Source of the DNA: CAWUEX02 sp963921305
GTDB lineage: Bacteria > Pseudomonadota > Alphaproteobacteria > Rhodospirillales > Rhodospirillaceae
Assembly: GCA_963921305.4 (NCBI GenBank)
Contig: CAWUEX030000002.1
Span: 2,294,001-2,358,000, forward strand
Direction of reading: 5' to 3'
DNA: 64,000 nt
This document shows positions 51,384 to 59,426 of the stretch, one piece after another. The notes beneath the pieces are model-generated. The model saw only the letters and a list, made by a program, of their open reading frames with translations, searched no databases and had not been told where the DNA came from. Position 1 is the stretch's first letter. Each line of letters begins with the position of its first letter. The position numbers and the translations under genes are program-made.

Positions 51384-52307
51384 CTAGATTTCGTTGTCGC
51401 GCCAACGCCGGTTGGCTTCAAGGTCTTCTGAGAAGGCGATAGCACCATCTTTGCAATTTTCTTGGTCGTAACGTTCTTCGTAGCCAATGATTTGACCGTC
51501 CGGGTCGGCGAAATAGGCGAGTGCACCGCGACCAAATTGGATCCTGTCATTTACGTGCGGTACGTTGAGGCGCGTCAGATGATCGGCATAGGAGTCGAAG
51601 TCTGCTACTCGGATGATAAATGCACCAGGGACGTCGAAGCGGTCATTTGGCGCCGGTTGTGCTTCTCCGCCATGTACGAGTTCGAGAAACGTATTGTCTC
51701 CCATGTCCAAAACGGCTGAGTCATCGCAAGAGCCGACTAGATGGAATCCCACAACATCAGAATAGAAAGCCGACAGTGCGCCCACATCACTGACACGGCG
51801 GACCATCCAGTCGAGGCTTTGAATGTGACTTGGCATCGGGACGCAACCCGGATTAAATCCATCCCTTGAGGCGTTTTTGCTCGCCCGTTTCTCGGCGGTT
51901 ACATCCCAAAACGCATCTGATTCCGCTGGCGCCTGGCGGAAGCCGACGAGATGACCGAATGGATCGCGTACGATCAACAGGGGTCCGAGCGCGTCATTCT
52001 TTTCCAAGACAATCCTGGCGTTTCTTGACCGCAGATGGGATTTCAAAGCTTCCATGTCCCGGGTGCGGAAAACGGGCAGCGTTGGCACGGAGTCTGGATC
52101 GGTCCAGCGGACGTCTGGAGCGGCATCTGACTTCGGTTCGAAGACACGGGCCTCGCCTGCCCAAAACAGATACGCATTGCCGTATCCCCGGAGTAGAGGC
52201 AGGTGTAAGACACGACCGTAATAGGCGGCCGCGTCCGCAGCGTCGTCTGAGCGGTGAATGTACCAGCCCAGGCCCACGTGAGTTTTTAGCCGCCCCAGGC
52301 CGCTCAT
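51384..52307 (-). CDS. Two-domain VOC protein, extradiol-dioxygenase-like
   Basis: The 307-residue protein has two VOC domains. The first has VGLGWYIHRSDDAADAAAYYGRVLHLPLL and ends LIVRDPFGHLVGFRQAP; the second starts IQSLDWMVRRVSDVGALSAFYSDVVGFHLV, has NTFLELVHGG and ends AYFADPDGQIIGYEERYD with Glu as a possible ligand. Such proteins include glyoxalases, fosfomycin-resistance proteins and extradiol dioxygenases. The gene sits ten bases upstream of the tandem hydrolase and 13 bases downstream of the binding protein, in one minus-strand unit. The exact reaction is not clear. Confidence 0.78.
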   Translation of the reverse strand: MSGLGRLKTHVGLGWYIHRSDDAADAAAYYGRVLHLPLLRGYGNAYLFWAGEARVFEPKSDAAPDVRWTDPDSVPTLPVFRTRDMEALKSHLRSRNARIVLEKNDALGPLLIVRDPFGHLVGFRQAPAESDAFWDVTAEKRASKNASRDGFNPGCVPMPSHIQSLDWMVRRVSDVGALSAFYSDVVGFHLVGSCDDSAVLDMGDNTFLELVHGGEAQPAPNDRFDVPGAFIIRVADFDSYADHLTRLNVPHVNDRIQFGRGALAYFADPDGQIIGYEERYDQENCKDGAIAFSEDLEANRRWRDNEI

Positions 52308-52320
52308 CTCCTGGTCTCTT

Positions 52321-53844
52321 TCACGGTTTTTTCAATTCATGAAAGGGAATCCAACCGAAATCGGCGCGGTACCCTTCGACCTGGCCGCTTACCCCATCGA
52401 AGGCGACCCCTTCGAACAGAATGAGGGCCGGGAATTCCGCGGCGACATAGGCTTGCACCTCTTGGGTGAGGTGTTCGCGTCGGGACAAATCTGCTTCGAC
52501 TAGAGCAGACTCGATCAAGGGCATGGCGGCGTCATCGCAGAACCAGGGAATCCTCCTCAGGCACGAGTGAATGCGTTGCGGACTCATACTGTCCAGGGCG
52601 GGAAACATACTGAAGTCCAGGTTGAACGACTCGCCGCTCCAGTGACCGTTTCCAATACCGCTCACCAATTGTGCGAGCGTAATGGTCTTTAGCGTTGCTT
52701 GAATGCCAACGTCTGACAGGTAGGAAGCAATCTGCTGATAGATGGCTGTATCGTTAGACAACCCACCGAGAACGAGCTCGACGGTCATGTCAAAGCCATC
52801 GCCGTATCCGGCTTCCCGCAACAACGCCCGCGCGCCCTCTGGGTCAAAAGGGATGGGGGGAATGTCAGGATTGTATCCAAAAGCTTCCGGGATTGCGGCC
52901 TGGTTCGCAGCGCGGGTGTCGCCGTTCAAGAACGCTTCAATCAATGTCTCCCGGTCAATCGCCATGTTTGCGGCGCGCCGGACGCGAGGGTCTTGCAGTG
53001 GCGAGTCGTGTTCCGTGATGAACGTCCATACAACGATATTACCCAATCGCCGCCCTTGGACTGAGGCATCCACGGCCGAGAGTGCCTCAACGTGCTCAGG
53101 AGATAGTCCCAACGCAATATCAATGTCTTCAGCGAGCATAGCGTTGAGCCGGCTGGTTGCTTCGGGAATACGGAGCAACTCGATCCGTGGCGTAACTGGC
53201 GTCCGCCAAGAACCCACAGCCGATTCGAGAACCACTTGGTTCGATGTCCAGGATGAAACTTGATACGGACCGGTGCCGATCGGCGCAGTTGTGAAAACAT
53301 CGGCTCCAATCGTGTCCCAATATTTGGGCGCGACGAAACGCATCGCCGCCAAAATCTGCGGCAGAAGCGGCGCCGGCGCCGTCGTGATGATCTCAACGGT
53401 CAGCGGGTCAATGACACGCACACTTTCTATGACGGCAAGTTCCCGCTGCACCGGGTATGCCTGCGACTCTGGCCTCTTGAGAAGAGAAACGAAGAACTCC
53501 ACGGTGTTCGCATCGAACGACTCACCGTTCGAGAAGAACACACCCTCCCGTAACGAAAAGCGCCAGGTCAGATCGTCGACACGCGACCAAGCTGTCGCCA
53601 ATGCAGGCCGAAAGGCACCGTCGTTATCGAGGTATGTCATGCCATCAAAAATGGCACCATAGGTCAAAATGGAAGGGAGCGCGTAGCCTGTCAGCGGGAC
53701 ACCGCCTCCAGCGGGGAAGTTCGGCATGCCGACTCGAATGGTGTCTTGCTCGGCATTGGCACCATTTGCGCTCAGCGCCCATAGCAGAGCAACTGCGGCA
53801 GGCCGCAGGATCACGTGCATAAATTGGGTAAACCGCCGGGTCAC
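52321..53844 (-). CDS. ABC-type (family 5) substrate-binding protein, orphan
   Basis: The 507-residue protein has a signal peptide (to about GANAEQ) and all family-5 segments: GAIFDGMTYLDNDG, WRFSLREGVFFSNGESFDA, APIGTGPYQVSSW, DIALGLSPEHVEALS, VRRAANMAIDRETLIEAFL and ALLREAGYGDGFDMTVELVL. It resembles the intact protein at 26158-27696 and the relic at 45359-46537. No permease or ATPase gene is present. Its start overlaps the PhyH-type dioxygenase stop by four bases, which ties it to the same transcript. Confidence 0.9.
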   Translation of the reverse strand: MTRRFTQFMHVILRPAAVALLWALSANGANAEQDTIRVGMPNFPAGGGVPLTGYALPSILTYGAIFDGMTYLDNDGAFRPALATAWSRVDDLTWRFSLREGVFFSNGESFDANTVEFFVSLLKRPESQAYPVQRELAVIESVRVIDPLTVEIITTAPAPLLPQILAAMRFVAPKYWDTIGADVFTTAPIGTGPYQVSSWTSNQVVLESAVGSWRTPVTPRIELLRIPEATSRLNAMLAEDIDIALGLSPEHVEALSAVDASVQGRRLGNIVVWTFITEHDSPLQDPRVRRAANMAIDRETLIEAFLNGDTRAANQAAIPEAFGYNPDIPPIPFDPEGARALLREAGYGDGFDMTVELVLGGLSNDTAIYQQIASYLSDVGIQATLKTITLAQLVSGIGNGHWSGESFNLDFSMFPALDSMSPQRIHSCLRRIPWFCDDAAMPLIESALVEADLSRREHLTQEVQAYVAAEFPALILFEGVAFDGVSGQVEGYRADFGWIPFHELKKP

Positions 53845-54692
53845 GCCGCTTCGGGTTGTGCTGTGCCGGTATCTTTCCAGACAAGTGGAAACAGATCTCC
53901 GCGCACGGGCTCTCCCGTGGGCATGTCATCCACGCCCGGGATCGTTACGTTACCCTCGCGGTAATGCCAGACGATGTCGTCGCCGATCCAGCGCGAGCTG
54001 AGGCCGATACGGGGCTCAGATGCATTCACTGCATGTTTGGAGCCATGGGGAATACGTGGGTGAAAGATCACCGCATCGCCTGGATCGAGATCCCAACTGA
54101 CGATTTCAATACCGTCCTGGCCTTCCAAGTCCCAAAAGTTCGGACACTTCACGGCGTCCTGAGGCCCGAAGTCTCCTTTGGGATAATGCCCACTGTATAT
54201 GACACCCTGTTCCATCAACCGCTTATGATATCCCTTGACGAACTCCAATCGCCCATTCGACTCGGTGACGCGTGACAGGGCTACCCAAATTGTCGGAACG
54301 TGCTGCCCGTCAAAAGGCCACGTGGTCATGTCGTGATGCCAGGGCATGACATGGGGTGAGCCCACGTGCTTCACGAACAGATGGTCTTGATACGCCCGCA
54401 CTTCAGATGATCCGATGGTCCGTCCGACCAACTCGGCAAGTGGTGAATCCAAGACAAAATCACTAAACGGACCATCATTGCGCCACATGAAAATGGCCGA
54501 CACGAACTCATCAGAATGAGATGGACCATGCATTGGCGCTTGCAACGGATCTTCAATCAAATCAGCTGCGGCTTTTTGCATCTTGCCAATCCAGTCGGTG
54601 TCAAACATGCCGCGTAGGCAGGTCACACCGTCTTTTTCGTAGTCGTCCATGTGCTGCTGGGTCACAGGTTTCAGCGGATGTCTGTTCATCAA
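53841..54692 (-). CDS. Phytanoyl-CoA dioxygenase (PhyH) family protein
   Basis: The 283-residue protein has the Fe(II)/2-oxoglutarate oxygenase signature: H119-H120-D121 in PWHHDMTTW (HxD), the distal His216 in PRIPHGSKH and R228 in SEPRIGLSSRW, which should bind 2-oxoglutarate. The PhyH family hydroxylates diverse small molecules, not only phytanoyl-CoA. It is the first gene of the minus-strand unit 54692 to 47523 and is divergent from the IclR regulator, which probably controls it. Confidence 0.88.
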   Translation of the reverse strand: MMNRHPLKPVTQQHMDDYEKDGVTCLRGMFDTDWIGKMQKAAADLIEDPLQAPMHGPSHSDEFVSAIFMWRNDGPFSDFVLDSPLAELVGRTIGSSEVRAYQDHLFVKHVGSPHVMPWHHDMTTWPFDGQHVPTIWVALSRVTESNGRLEFVKGYHKRLMEQGVIYSGHYPKGDFGPQDAVKCPNFWDLEGQDGIEIVSWDLDPGDAVIFHPRIPHGSKHAVNASEPRIGLSSRWIGDDIVWHYREGNVTIPGVDDMPTGEPVRGDLFPLVWKDTGTAQPEAA

Positions 54693-54759
54693 GATCTCCC
54701 TAGCAAAGCTAAGCTTTCCTACCCGATATCTGGTACAGTCGCCTTCAAAAATGTATAAC

Positions 54760-54774
54760 TGGAAAAAAATTCCG
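54760..54774. promoter_or_regulatory. Candidate IclR-family operator
   Basis: TGGAAAAAAATTCCG matches the 15-base E. coli IclR box TGGAAATTATTTCCA at 11 positions and has GGAA/TTCC arms. It lies between the divergent PhyH-type gene (68 bases away) and iclR-type gene (59 bases away). The consensus is known for a different member, so this is only a candidate. Confidence 0.4.
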
Positions 54775-54832
54775 TATACGCGGATTTATATTTGCATGTT
54801 CGTAAGTTCACTAATCCAGACATGAGGGCGCA

Positions 54833-55570
54833 ATGCCGGACCTGGTAAAGTCAGTGAAGAGAACCATAGATGTCCTGGAGCTATTTGATCGGACCCGTCG
54901 CTTCATGTCCCTGACGGAAGTTTCGGACGCGTTGGATTTGCCCACGTCCAGCGCGCAAGAACTGCTGCGGAGCCTGGTTTCACTGGGGTATCTCAGTTTC
55001 GACCGGCGCAGCCGGAGCTATCGTCCGACGTTGCGGGTCGCTGTGCTCGGCGACTGGATTGAAAGATCGTTGTTCGGCGAAGGGCGCTATCAGGTCTTGA
55101 TGAACGAACTGAGAGACTTAACCGGTGAGTCCGTTGGTATTGGATGTGAGTCAGACCTTGATGTTCAGTTCTTGCAGATCTTGACGGGGACTTATCCGCT
55201 GACTTTGAACTTGAAGGCCGGCGACAAAGCCCCCCTGTGCACGTCAGCAATGGGCCGGGCGCTGCTCAGCAAACGTCCCGTCAAACATGTTCAGTCTCTC
55301 CTCAGACGCCACAACAGTGCGATCGAGAACCCGGTTGATAACGTATCGTGGTCCGAACTCGAGTCCGCATTGGACTTCGTAACACATAGCGGATACGCGG
55401 TTTCGCGAGAGCATACACCTCACGGACTTGCTGGAATTGCGATGGTGCTGCCAAACACGCCCGACGACAGCCCCATTGTCATTGGCGTGTCCGGACCGGC
55501 CGAACGCATCAAGGCGCAACAAGAAAAAATCGTGTCATTGATGGTGGATGGGCTAAAAACGCACTTTTGA
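54833..55570 (+). CDS. IclR family transcriptional regulator
   Basis: The 245-residue protein has an N-terminal winged helix (VKSVKRTIDVLELFDRTRRFMSLTEVSDALDLPTSSAQELLRSLVSLGYL) and a C-terminal IclR ligand-binding domain (GDKAPLCTSAMGRALLS, then YAVSREHTPHGLAGIAMVLP). IclR proteins sense small acids, often aromatic or intermediates of central metabolism. It is divergent from the PhyH, binding-protein, VOC, hydrolase, flavin-reductase unit and convergent with the LysR gene, 25 bases apart. Confidence 0.95.
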   Translation: MPDLVKSVKRTIDVLELFDRTRRFMSLTEVSDALDLPTSSAQELLRSLVSLGYLSFDRRSRSYRPTLRVAVLGDWIERSLFGEGRYQVLMNELRDLTGESVGIGCESDLDVQFLQILTGTYPLTLNLKAGDKAPLCTSAMGRALLSKRPVKHVQSLLRRHNSAIENPVDNVSWSELESALDFVTHSGYAVSREHTPHGLAGIAMVLPNTPDDSPIVIGVSGPAERIKAQQEKIVSLMVDGLKTHF

Positions 55571-55595
55571 GCCAGCCCAAAGATCGGTTTGGGTC

Positions 55596-56522
55596 TTATG
55601 CCGCCATCGTCAACTTGGCGGTTTCCCGGATTTCCTGAATCAACCCGACAGCAGCCCGCGTCAGAATGCTGCTGCGCCGGGTCAAGAGCATGGCTTGGCG
55701 GACATCCGTAAGTTGGGGGACGAAGATTTCTGACAAATGGCCTGAGTCGATCTCCCAGCTGAACGACGACCGATTGCCGTAACAAAGATAATCTGACTCA
55801 GCCAACAGCCCCCGCATAAAGCTGAAATCGTCCGAATGGATAAAATCGCGCGCCCTATCAAGACCAGCCGATTGAAACGTGCTTGAGATCTTATCCACGA
55901 CCCACTCAAACTTTGCCGGGACAAGCCATGGATAGGGCTCCAGATTCGACAGTTTGAGCTTCCCCTTTTTCGTAGCTGTCTGAACAGCGATGGGATGTCC
56001 GGGGCGGCAAGCAATCATGTCGTTCTGGGTGAAGAGTGTTTCTTTATTGACGTTCTCGGGAATTACAAAGTCAGGTCGGAAGCTTCCGGCCACCACGTCG
56101 AGATCTCCCTCAGCCAGCATGTCCATGAGTTCTGTTGGAAAGCGCGAGACGACATAGATACCGACTTTAGTGGAGCGTTTAGTGAAGTTGCTGACCGCTG
56201 CCGGCACAATCCTCTCTGACATAGTTGGTGTTACGCCAACGCGCACTTCGCCTGCTTCCGCGTTCTTCAGGCCTTCAATTTCATCCTCTGCAATGCGTGT
56301 CTCCGCCAAAATAAGCCGGGCATGGGACGCTAACGCCTCACCGAATTCGCTGGGCCTCACTCCAAACCGGCCGCGTTCAAACAATTTGGCATCGATGGAG
56401 TCTTCCAGCTTTGCCACACTCTTGCTGAGACCCTGCTTAGACATATCCAATGCTTCGGCAGCACGGCCAAAGTGGCGATGTTCGTATACGGCAAGAAAGT
56501 GTTTGAGCAGCCGGGTGTCCAT
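55596..56522 (-). CDS. LysR family transcriptional regulator
   Basis: The 308-residue protein has the LysR helix-turn-helix (MDTRLLKHFLAVYEHRHFGRAAEALDMSKQGLSKSVAKLE) and the periplasmic-binding-like effector domain (GEVRVGVTPTMSERIVPAAVSNF). It is divergent from the plus-strand run VOC, MFS, amidohydrolase, ligase, hydrolase, FAD oxidase, and is the likely regulator of it. The recognition helix is slightly unusual (SKQGLSKSV in place of TQPALSRQI). Confidence 0.95.
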   Translation of the reverse strand: MDTRLLKHFLAVYEHRHFGRAAEALDMSKQGLSKSVAKLEDSIDAKLFERGRFGVRPSEFGEALASHARLILAETRIAEDEIEGLKNAEAGEVRVGVTPTMSERIVPAAVSNFTKRSTKVGIYVVSRFPTELMDMLAEGDLDVVAGSFRPDFVIPENVNKETLFTQNDMIACRPGHPIAVQTATKKGKLKLSNLEPYPWLVPAKFEWVVDKISSTFQSAGLDRARDFIHSDDFSFMRGLLAESDYLCYGNRSSFSWEIDSGHLSEIFVPQLTDVRQAMLLTRRSSILTRAAVGLIQEIRETAKLTMAA

Positions 56523-56604
56523 GTCTTTCCCTTAGCAGCGTCAGGTGGCCCAGGCTAGAGCACACATCCCATACGGCCTGCACGTAAACAAATAGTAGAC
56601 AAAA

Positions 56605-56620
56605 TATAGCATAATGTATA
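56605..56620. promoter_or_regulatory. A+T-rich dyad in LysR/VOC divergent promoter
   Basis: TATA-N8-TATA lies in a strikingly A+T-rich stretch (56590-56635) between the LysR gene and the plus-strand operon. LysR sites usually contain an A+T-rich dyad with T-N11-A; this one does not match exactly. The surrounding stretch may also contain the promoters. Confidence 0.3.
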
Positions 56621-56664
56621 CCGATAGAGGATTATAGACCCTCCTAAATCAGGAGAACGGAGTC

Positions 56665-57150
56665 TTGGGTGATCCTGTCAAAGATCTCGGCAATGTTCAG
56701 CGCCGGGCCACGCTTTTTGTGAAGGACATGGAGCGGTCCGTCGATTTTTATACACGAGTCATTGGATACACGATCTACCACGAACGTGAGTCGATCTTAC
56801 CGGCGGACTCACCTTTTCCTGTCGGAACACCCAATCAAGAGAGACGGGGACGGTTTGTCATTGTCAAAGGCGACCATGATCTCATGGGAATGATCGGACT
56901 TCTTTGGTACGACGACGCCATGTCCGATCATCACGCTGACCGGTTGGGCTACGGCCACGCTGTGATTGTCCTGCAGACCACAGATGCCCCGGCTCTTGAG
57001 CAACGGCTTATCGACTATGGCGCCGACTTTGCGAAACCGCTGAGTCCCGGCAAGAACACCGGGGATCTTCACGGCAAACAAATTGAGTCTTTGTCGATGT
57101 TTGTTCGGGATCCCGATGGTTACCTCTTGGAAATTTTTCAGCCGACTTGA
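56665..57150 (+). CDS. VOC family (glyoxalase I-like) protein
   Basis: The start is TTG 56665, ten bases after AGGAG (56651-56655), giving 161 residues. The protein has one VOC domain with two half-repeats: QRRATLFVKDMERSVDFYTRVIGYTIYHER and, in the second half, GYGHAVIVLQTTDAPALEQRLIDYGADF, ending VRDPDGYLLEIFQPT with Glu as a likely metal ligand. A His in GYGHAVI is another. The metal-binding set looks better than in the two-domain VOC proteins. Role in the pathway unknown. Confidence 0.85.
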   Translation: MGDPVKDLGNVQRRATLFVKDMERSVDFYTRVIGYTIYHERESILPADSPFPVGTPNQERRGRFVIVKGDHDLMGMIGLLWYDDAMSDHHADRLGYGHAVIVLQTTDAPALEQRLIDYGADFAKPLSPGKNTGDLHGKQIESLSMFVRDPDGYLLEIFQPT

Positions 57151-57163
57151 TGACGGAGCCGAC

Positions 57164-58483
57164 GTGGCGGGGGGCATAAAGACACACCCAATAGGTCTGG
57201 GTAGCTACGTCCGCTGGAAAATCGGCGGTCTGCTCTTCGTTGTGACGGTCATAAATTATGTAGATCGCCAATCGATGTCTGTTGCTGCGCCGGTGCTGAA
57301 AGAAGAGTTCAGTATCACCAACGAGCAATACGGTTTAATCACATCCGCCTTTCTCGTGACCTACGGGTTAGGTCAGGCAATCAGTGGGCGAATCATCGAC
57401 AAGTATGGAGTCAAGAGGGCGCTTGGCTGGGCAGTGACGCTCTGGTCGCTTGCGTGTATGTCCCTCGCGTTTGGTCGTGGTTATGTATCGTTCGCTGTGC
57501 TTCGCGGAATCCTCGGAGGCTTTGAGTCTTTCAACCATCCTTCTGCGATCAAAGCAATTGCAGAATGGTTTCCGGCGTCAGAGCGGTCGATTGGTGTGGG
57601 AATATTTCTGGCGGGCGCGAGTTTCGGCGCGATTATCGCGCCACCGCTTCTAGGTGCGGCAATTTTCTATGCCGGGTGGCAAGCCAGTTTCATACTTGCG
57701 GGGCTGATCGGCTTCGTCTGGCTTGTCGTTTGGCTGCGTTACTATGAATCGCCGGAGACACATCCCGGTCTGGCGCCAGCAGAGCGCAGCCATATCCTTG
57801 ACGGCCGTGGCGCTGCTCTGATGCAGGAAAAGAAACCGCCAATCTGGTCACTGCTCAAGCACAAAGAGGTCGCCGGGCTCGCGTTAGCGCGCGCGATTGG
57901 CGACAACATTTTCCTATTCTTCACGTTTTGGCTCCCCATCTACTTGGCGGATGCGCGAGGTCTGGACATCCTGGGTATCGCGGCCTTCGCATGGATTCCT
58001 TTTGTCTTTACGGACATTGGCAGCCTGGTCGCTGGCTGGTTTTCAGCCAAGCTGATTCAATTAGGATTGAGTGTTAATGCCGCCCGCAAGACGATGCTCG
58101 GCATTGCCGCGTGTCTTGTTCCGATTTCCATTTTTGCCATTTGGGCTGAGAGTGCTTTCGGCGCCGTCATGATTATCGGATGCGCCATGTTTTTCAATCA
58201 GTTCAAATCCGTCACCACCGTTGGACTACCGGCTGACTTATTTCCGGCGCGGGATGTGGGGACGGTCTGGGGCTTCCTTGGGGCGGCAGGCAGTCTTGGC
58301 GGGGCTCTGGTTCAACCGTGGATCGGTTGGGCAGTAGACACCTATTCGTTTACGCCCGTCTTTATTGTCATCGCGCTCACGCCGGCGATGGTCATGGGCA
58401 TCATTCTAGTTACCGTACCAAACGTTCGGCAGATTATCGTTGACGCATCCGATAAGCCCGCACGCCACGCCTCATCGGATTGA
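57164..58483 (+). CDS. MFS transporter, anion:cation symporter type
   Basis: I choose GTG 57164, 13 bases after the VOC stop, because the longer frame upstream runs through the VOC gene. The 439-residue carrier has about twelve membrane segments and the ACS-family signs: NYVDRQSMSVAAPVLKEEFSITNEQYGLI, GRIIDKYGVKRALGWAVTLWS, and RGILGGFESFNHPSAIKAIAEWFPASERSIGVGIF. Family members import hexuronates, phthalate, tartrate and other organic anions. In this context it probably takes up the substrate of the catabolic genes or an intermediate. Confidence 0.92.
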   Translation: MAGGIKTHPIGLGSYVRWKIGGLLFVVTVINYVDRQSMSVAAPVLKEEFSITNEQYGLITSAFLVTYGLGQAISGRIIDKYGVKRALGWAVTLWSLACMSLAFGRGYVSFAVLRGILGGFESFNHPSAIKAIAEWFPASERSIGVGIFLAGASFGAIIAPPLLGAAIFYAGWQASFILAGLIGFVWLVVWLRYYESPETHPGLAPAERSHILDGRGAALMQEKKPPIWSLLKHKEVAGLALARAIGDNIFLFFTFWLPIYLADARGLDILGIAAFAWIPFVFTDIGSLVAGWFSAKLIQLGLSVNAARKTMLGIAACLVPISIFAIWAESAFGAVMIIGCAMFFNQFKSVTTVGLPADLFPARDVGTVWGFLGAAGSLGGALVQPWIGWAVDTYSFTPVFIVIALTPAMVMGIILVTVPNVRQIIVDASDKPARHASSD

Positions 58484-58493
58484 GTAAAGCAGA

Positions 58494-59423
58494 ATGAGTT
58501 CCGATTTAAAGACTGATCTAAACAACTCCGAGGTTCTCAGAGCAACCGGGGCCATCGATCCGGTTGTCAATCTGTCGACACCCGAGATTTATGAGCAAGG
58601 CCGTTCGCCCACAGATAGCGCATTCCGGGAACAGATTAGGCAGGACACAGATATTGCGTCGCGCGGGGTAACGGTTGAGCAATATATCGAAAAGATGAAT
58701 GAGGCCGGTATTTGGCGCTCTTTGATCATTGCATCTCGGTGCGGCGACATGAAGGTCGCCCATTCCACTGAAGTCCCGTATGAGATGATCCACAAGGTTT
58801 GCCAAGATCATCCAGATCGTTTCTCAGGACTGGCTGGAGTCGATCCCTCCAAGGGGATGGCTGGTCTGCGCGAGCTAGAAGTCGCGGTCAAAGACTATGG
58901 GTTTGTTGGGGCTCATTTTTATCCGCACTGGTTTTCTATGCCGCCCGACGCCCCACAGATTTACCCTTACTACGCTAAGTGCTGCGAACTCGACATTCCG
59001 ATCATGATGCAGGTGGGGCAAAATCTCGTTTACAATCGAGCGCGCAGGCTGCCAAGCGTGGCCAAACCAATTCTATTGGATCAAGTCGCGATCGATTTTC
59101 CAGAGCTAAGGTTGATTGGAATCCATCTTGGAACACCCTGGCACAACGAGATGATCGCCATGTGCTGGAAGCATGAAAACGTATTTATGGCTGGAGACGC
59201 TTACGCGCCCAAGTACTGGCCGCAGGAAGTGGTTCACTACGCCAATACATATGGACAGGATAAGTTCATGTTCGGGACGGATTGGGGTGTCATTGATCCC
59301 ATTCGAGCCATGAGGGAGGTGGCTGACTTAAACTTCCGACCTGCACCTTTGAAAAAGATTCTGCGAAACACCGCGATCAGAGTTTTCAAATTGCCCGATC
59401 CCATTTGGGAAGGCGAGGAGTGA
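58494..59423 (+). CDS. Amidohydrolase-2 family protein (ACMSD-like barrel)
   Basis: The 309-residue protein has the PF04909-type TIM barrel: GLAGVDPSKGMAGLRELEVAVKDYGFVGAHFYPHW, LRLIGIHLGTPW and, near the end, KFMFGTDWGVIDPIRAM with the conserved Asp. The usual first-strand HxH metal site is replaced by IDPVVNLSTPE, so metal binding must differ or be absent. Related enzymes decarboxylate or hydrolyse cyclic and aromatic acids. It is eleven bases after the MFS gene and three bases before the ligase gene. Confidence 0.88.
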   Translation: MSSDLKTDLNNSEVLRATGAIDPVVNLSTPEIYEQGRSPTDSAFREQIRQDTDIASRGVTVEQYIEKMNEAGIWRSLIIASRCGDMKVAHSTEVPYEMIHKVCQDHPDRFSGLAGVDPSKGMAGLRELEVAVKDYGFVGAHFYPHWFSMPPDAPQIYPYYAKCCELDIPIMMQVGQNLVYNRARRLPSVAKPILLDQVAIDFPELRLIGIHLGTPWHNEMIAMCWKHENVFMAGDAYAPKYWPQEVVHYANTYGQDKFMFGTDWGVIDPIRAMREVADLNFRPAPLKKILRNTAIRVFKLPDPIWEGEE

Positions 59424-59426
59424 GCG

